A stretch of DNA of 24,745 nt from NCBI GenBank assembly GCA_032125995.1, contig JAQBBQ010000186.1, positions 1 through 24,745 on the forward strand, given 5' to 3'. Position 1 is the stretch's first letter, and every line of letters begins with the position of its first letter. The notes beneath the pieces are model-generated. The model searched no databases. It was given only the letters and a program-made list of their open reading frames with translations, and was not told the origin of the DNA. Position numbers and translations under genes: made by a program. Source of the stretch: SG8-39 sp032125995 (GTDB taxonomy: Bacteria > Pseudomonadota > Gammaproteobacteria > Burkholderiales > SG8-39). Positions 23,303 to 24,745 of the stretch are shown one piece after another.

Positions 23303-24058
23303 CTATCCAGAAATCGCAAACCCGCCGTCGACGACGAGTGTATGTCCGTTGATCATGCCGGCTTCCGGCAGGCACAGGAGATAGACGGCGCCAGCGACAT
23401 CCTCCGGCGAAAGCGTCGATTCGGCCGGCGTACGCTGCGCCGACGATTCGAGCAACTGTTCGCGATTGGGAAAGTGGCTCAGTGCATCGGTGTCGACCAC
23501 GCCGGCGCTGACCGTATTGACGCGGATTCCGCGCGGACCCAGCTCCTGCGCCAGCGTGCGGACCAGAGACTCGAGCGCCGCTTTCGACGCGCCGATGAAG
23601 CCGTAGGCCGGCATCGCGCGCGCCGCGCCGATGCTGGACATCGCAATGATGCGGCCGCCCGCCGGCATCAGCGGAACGGCGTGCTGTGCGAGCAACGCGA
23701 GCGCCAGTGCGTTGGTCTCCATGCACCAGCGCCAGTGCTTGAGAGACATTTCCATCACCGGCCGCAGCACGCCGCTCGCCGCATTGCTGACGACGATGTC
23801 GACATGATCGAAGTGCTTGCCCAGTTCTTCGAACAGCTCGTCGACGCTGTCCGGTAGGGCCACGCTCGCCTTGATCGCGACTGCGCGCCGCCCCATCCGG
23901 CGCAGTTCCTCGCACAGCGCCTCTGCCTCGTCGTAGCTGTTGTAATAGTTGACCGCGACGTCGCAGCCAGCGGCGCCCAGCTTGTGCGCGATCGCCCGCC
24001 CGATGCCGCGCGCTGCGCCCGTGACGAGCGCAACCTTTCCGTCCAGGGTGCCGGTCAT
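23303..24058 (-). CDS. fabL: Enoyl-ACP reductase, FabL (ENR III) type
   Basis: The 251-residue SDR has the cofactor loop TGAARGIG (13-20) but lacks YxxxK: four residues before Lys159 is Ile155. Instead Tyr152-x6-Lys159 (YGFIGASK) gives the Y-x6-K motif of enoyl reductases. The downstream sequence DTDALSHFPNREQLLE is very like Bacillus FabL as I recall it, which is NADPH-dependent and tolerant to triclosan. It should reduce trans-2-enoyl-ACP to the saturated acyl-ACP, so chains made here can be fully reduced. A gene caller will often name it FabG or generic SDR. First gene of the cassette, 19 nt downstream of a VWA-domain gene with which it may be co-transcribed. Confidence 0.87.
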   Translation of the reverse strand: MTGTLDGKVALVTGAARGIGRAIAHKLGAAGCDVAVNYYNSYDEAEALCEELRRMGRRAVAIKASVALPDSVDELFEELGKHFDHVDIVVSNAASGVLRPVMEMSLKHWRWCMETNALALALLAQHAVPLMPAGGRIIAMSSIGAARAMPAYGFIGASKAALESLVRTLAQELGPRGIRVNTVSAGVVDTDALSHFPNREQLLESSAQRTPAESTLSPEDVAGAVYLLCLPEAGMINGHTLVVDGGFAISG

Positions 24059-24077
24059 TGCGTGAGGCTACCCACCG

Positions 24078-24745
24078 CTACTTCGTGAGCAGCCGCATTG
24101 CGCGCTCGAGGCCCGAAAGCGTCGTCGGATACATGCGGCCGTTCATCAGCTCCTTGATGACCTGGATCGACTGCCGGTAGCCCCAGAGCTCCTCCGGCTC
24201 GGGGTTGAGCCAGATGCACTTCGAGTACACGTCGGTGAAGCGCTTGATCCAGACCGCACCAGGCTCCTCGTTGAAGTACTCGATCGAGCCGCCGGGCTGC
24301 AGGATTTCGTAGGGACTCATCGTGCCGTCGCCGACGAAGATGACCTTGTAGTCATGGCCGTACTTGTGCAGCAGGTCCCAGGTCCGCGTGCGCTCCGAGT
24401 GCCGGCGCCGATTGTCCTTCCACACGAAGTCGTACAGGCAGTTGTGGAAGTAGAAGAATTCGAGGTGCTTGAATTCGGTCTTTGCCGCCGAGAACATCTC
24501 CTCGGCGAGCTTGATGTGATCGTCCATCGTGCCGCCGATGTCCATCAACATCAAGACCTTGACGGTGTTGCGGCGCTCGGGCCGCATGTGAATGTCGAGG
24601 TAGGCCTTGCGCGCGGTCGACGAGATCGTGTTCTCGAGATCGAACTCGTCCAGCGCGCCCTCGCGCGCGAAGCGCCGCAGGCGGCGCAGTGCAATCTTGA
24701 TGTTGCGGGTGCCGAGCTCGACCGAATCGTCCAGGTTGCGGTACT
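24078..24745 (-). CDS. VWA-domain (CoxE-like) protein, N-terminal part outside window
   Basis: The visible 221 codons end at TAG 24078-24080; the frame is open to the window edge (first full codon Tyr of YRNLDDSVELG). The region KVLMLMDIGGTMDDH holds the MIDAS strand, with Asp-Ile-Gly-Gly-Thr where canonical VWA domains have DxSxS, so metal binding may be altered. FFYFHNCLYDFVW, KVIFVGDGTMSPYE and WLNPEPEELWGYRQS follow the pattern of proteobacterial VWA proteins that often sit beside MoxR-type ATPases. An internal ATG at 24587 exists, but conserved-looking sequence precedes it, so it is not the start. Function unknown; linkage to the acyl cassette is by proximity only. Confidence 0.8.
   Translation of the reverse strand, partial: YRNLDDSVELGTRNIKIALRRLRRFAREGALDEFDLENTISSTARKAYLDIHMRPERRNTVKVLMLMDIGGTMDDHIKLAEEMFSAAKTEFKHLEFFYFHNCLYDFVWKDNRRRHSERTRTWDLLHKYGHDYKVIFVGDGTMSPYEILQPGGSIEYFNEEPGAVWIKRFTDVYSKCIWLNPEPEELWGYRQSIQVIKELMNGRMYPTTLSGLERAMRLLTK

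Overview
This GC-rich window looks like a Pseudomonadota chromosome. Betaproteobacteria is my best guess, from overall gene style (a rhlE helicase, a LpxL-type acyltransferase, a Tat-exported carbonic anhydrase). That placement is inference. There are no rRNAs, tRNAs, CRISPR arrays or complete mobile elements.

Layout. Positions 1-4013 hold mixed housekeeping or accessory genes: the 3' end of a short-chain dehydrogenase, an exported beta-carbonic anhydrase, a DUF2855 protein, a wrecked YbfB/YjiJ-type MFS transporter, a 32-residue membrane peptide and a small exported Sel1-repeat protein. Positions 4084-13335 are on the minus strand. They hold a tightly packed five-gene operon: FAD subunit, fused [2Fe-2S]/molybdopterin hydroxylase, a protein resembling 6-hydroxynicotinate reductase, a UPF0280 protein and a HyuA-type hydantoinase/oxoprolinase. 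A plant-like acyl-ACP desaturase follows. The operon reads as a hydroxylate, reduce and hydrolyse route for an N-heteroaromatic ring. Next come a rhlE DEAD-box helicase that appears to start at a rare AUU codon and a convergent TIGR03084-type protein.

The most striking single locus is 16250-17362. It is an alkylhydroperoxidase (AhpD/CMD)-related selenoprotein. An in-frame TGA at 16988-16990 falls exactly at the second redox position of a Cys-Val-Tyr-X motif. A perfect 7-bp hairpin with a 5-nt CGTGA loop follows 24 nt later, matching the geometry of a bacterial SECIS element. A conventional gene caller would split it into two ORFs at the TGA.

Positions 17410-24058 (minus strand) are a gap-free dedicated type II fatty-acid/polyketide cassette. 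In order of transcription it encodes a FabL-type enoyl-ACP reductase, a FabG ketoreductase, an oversized acyl carrier protein, a double-hotdog dehydratase, a complete Cys-His-His ketosynthase, a second ketosynthase-like protein with Ser in place of the active-site Cys, and a phosphopantetheinyl transferase fused to a LpxL/HtrB-type acyltransferase. Together these could build a special acyl chain on their own carrier and hand it to a lipid. The core order ACP-dehydratase-KS-KS-acyltransferase recalls the rhizobial AcpXL very-long-chain lipid A cluster, but the ER, KR and PPTase parts are additional. The window ends inside a VWA-domain gene just upstream of this cassette.
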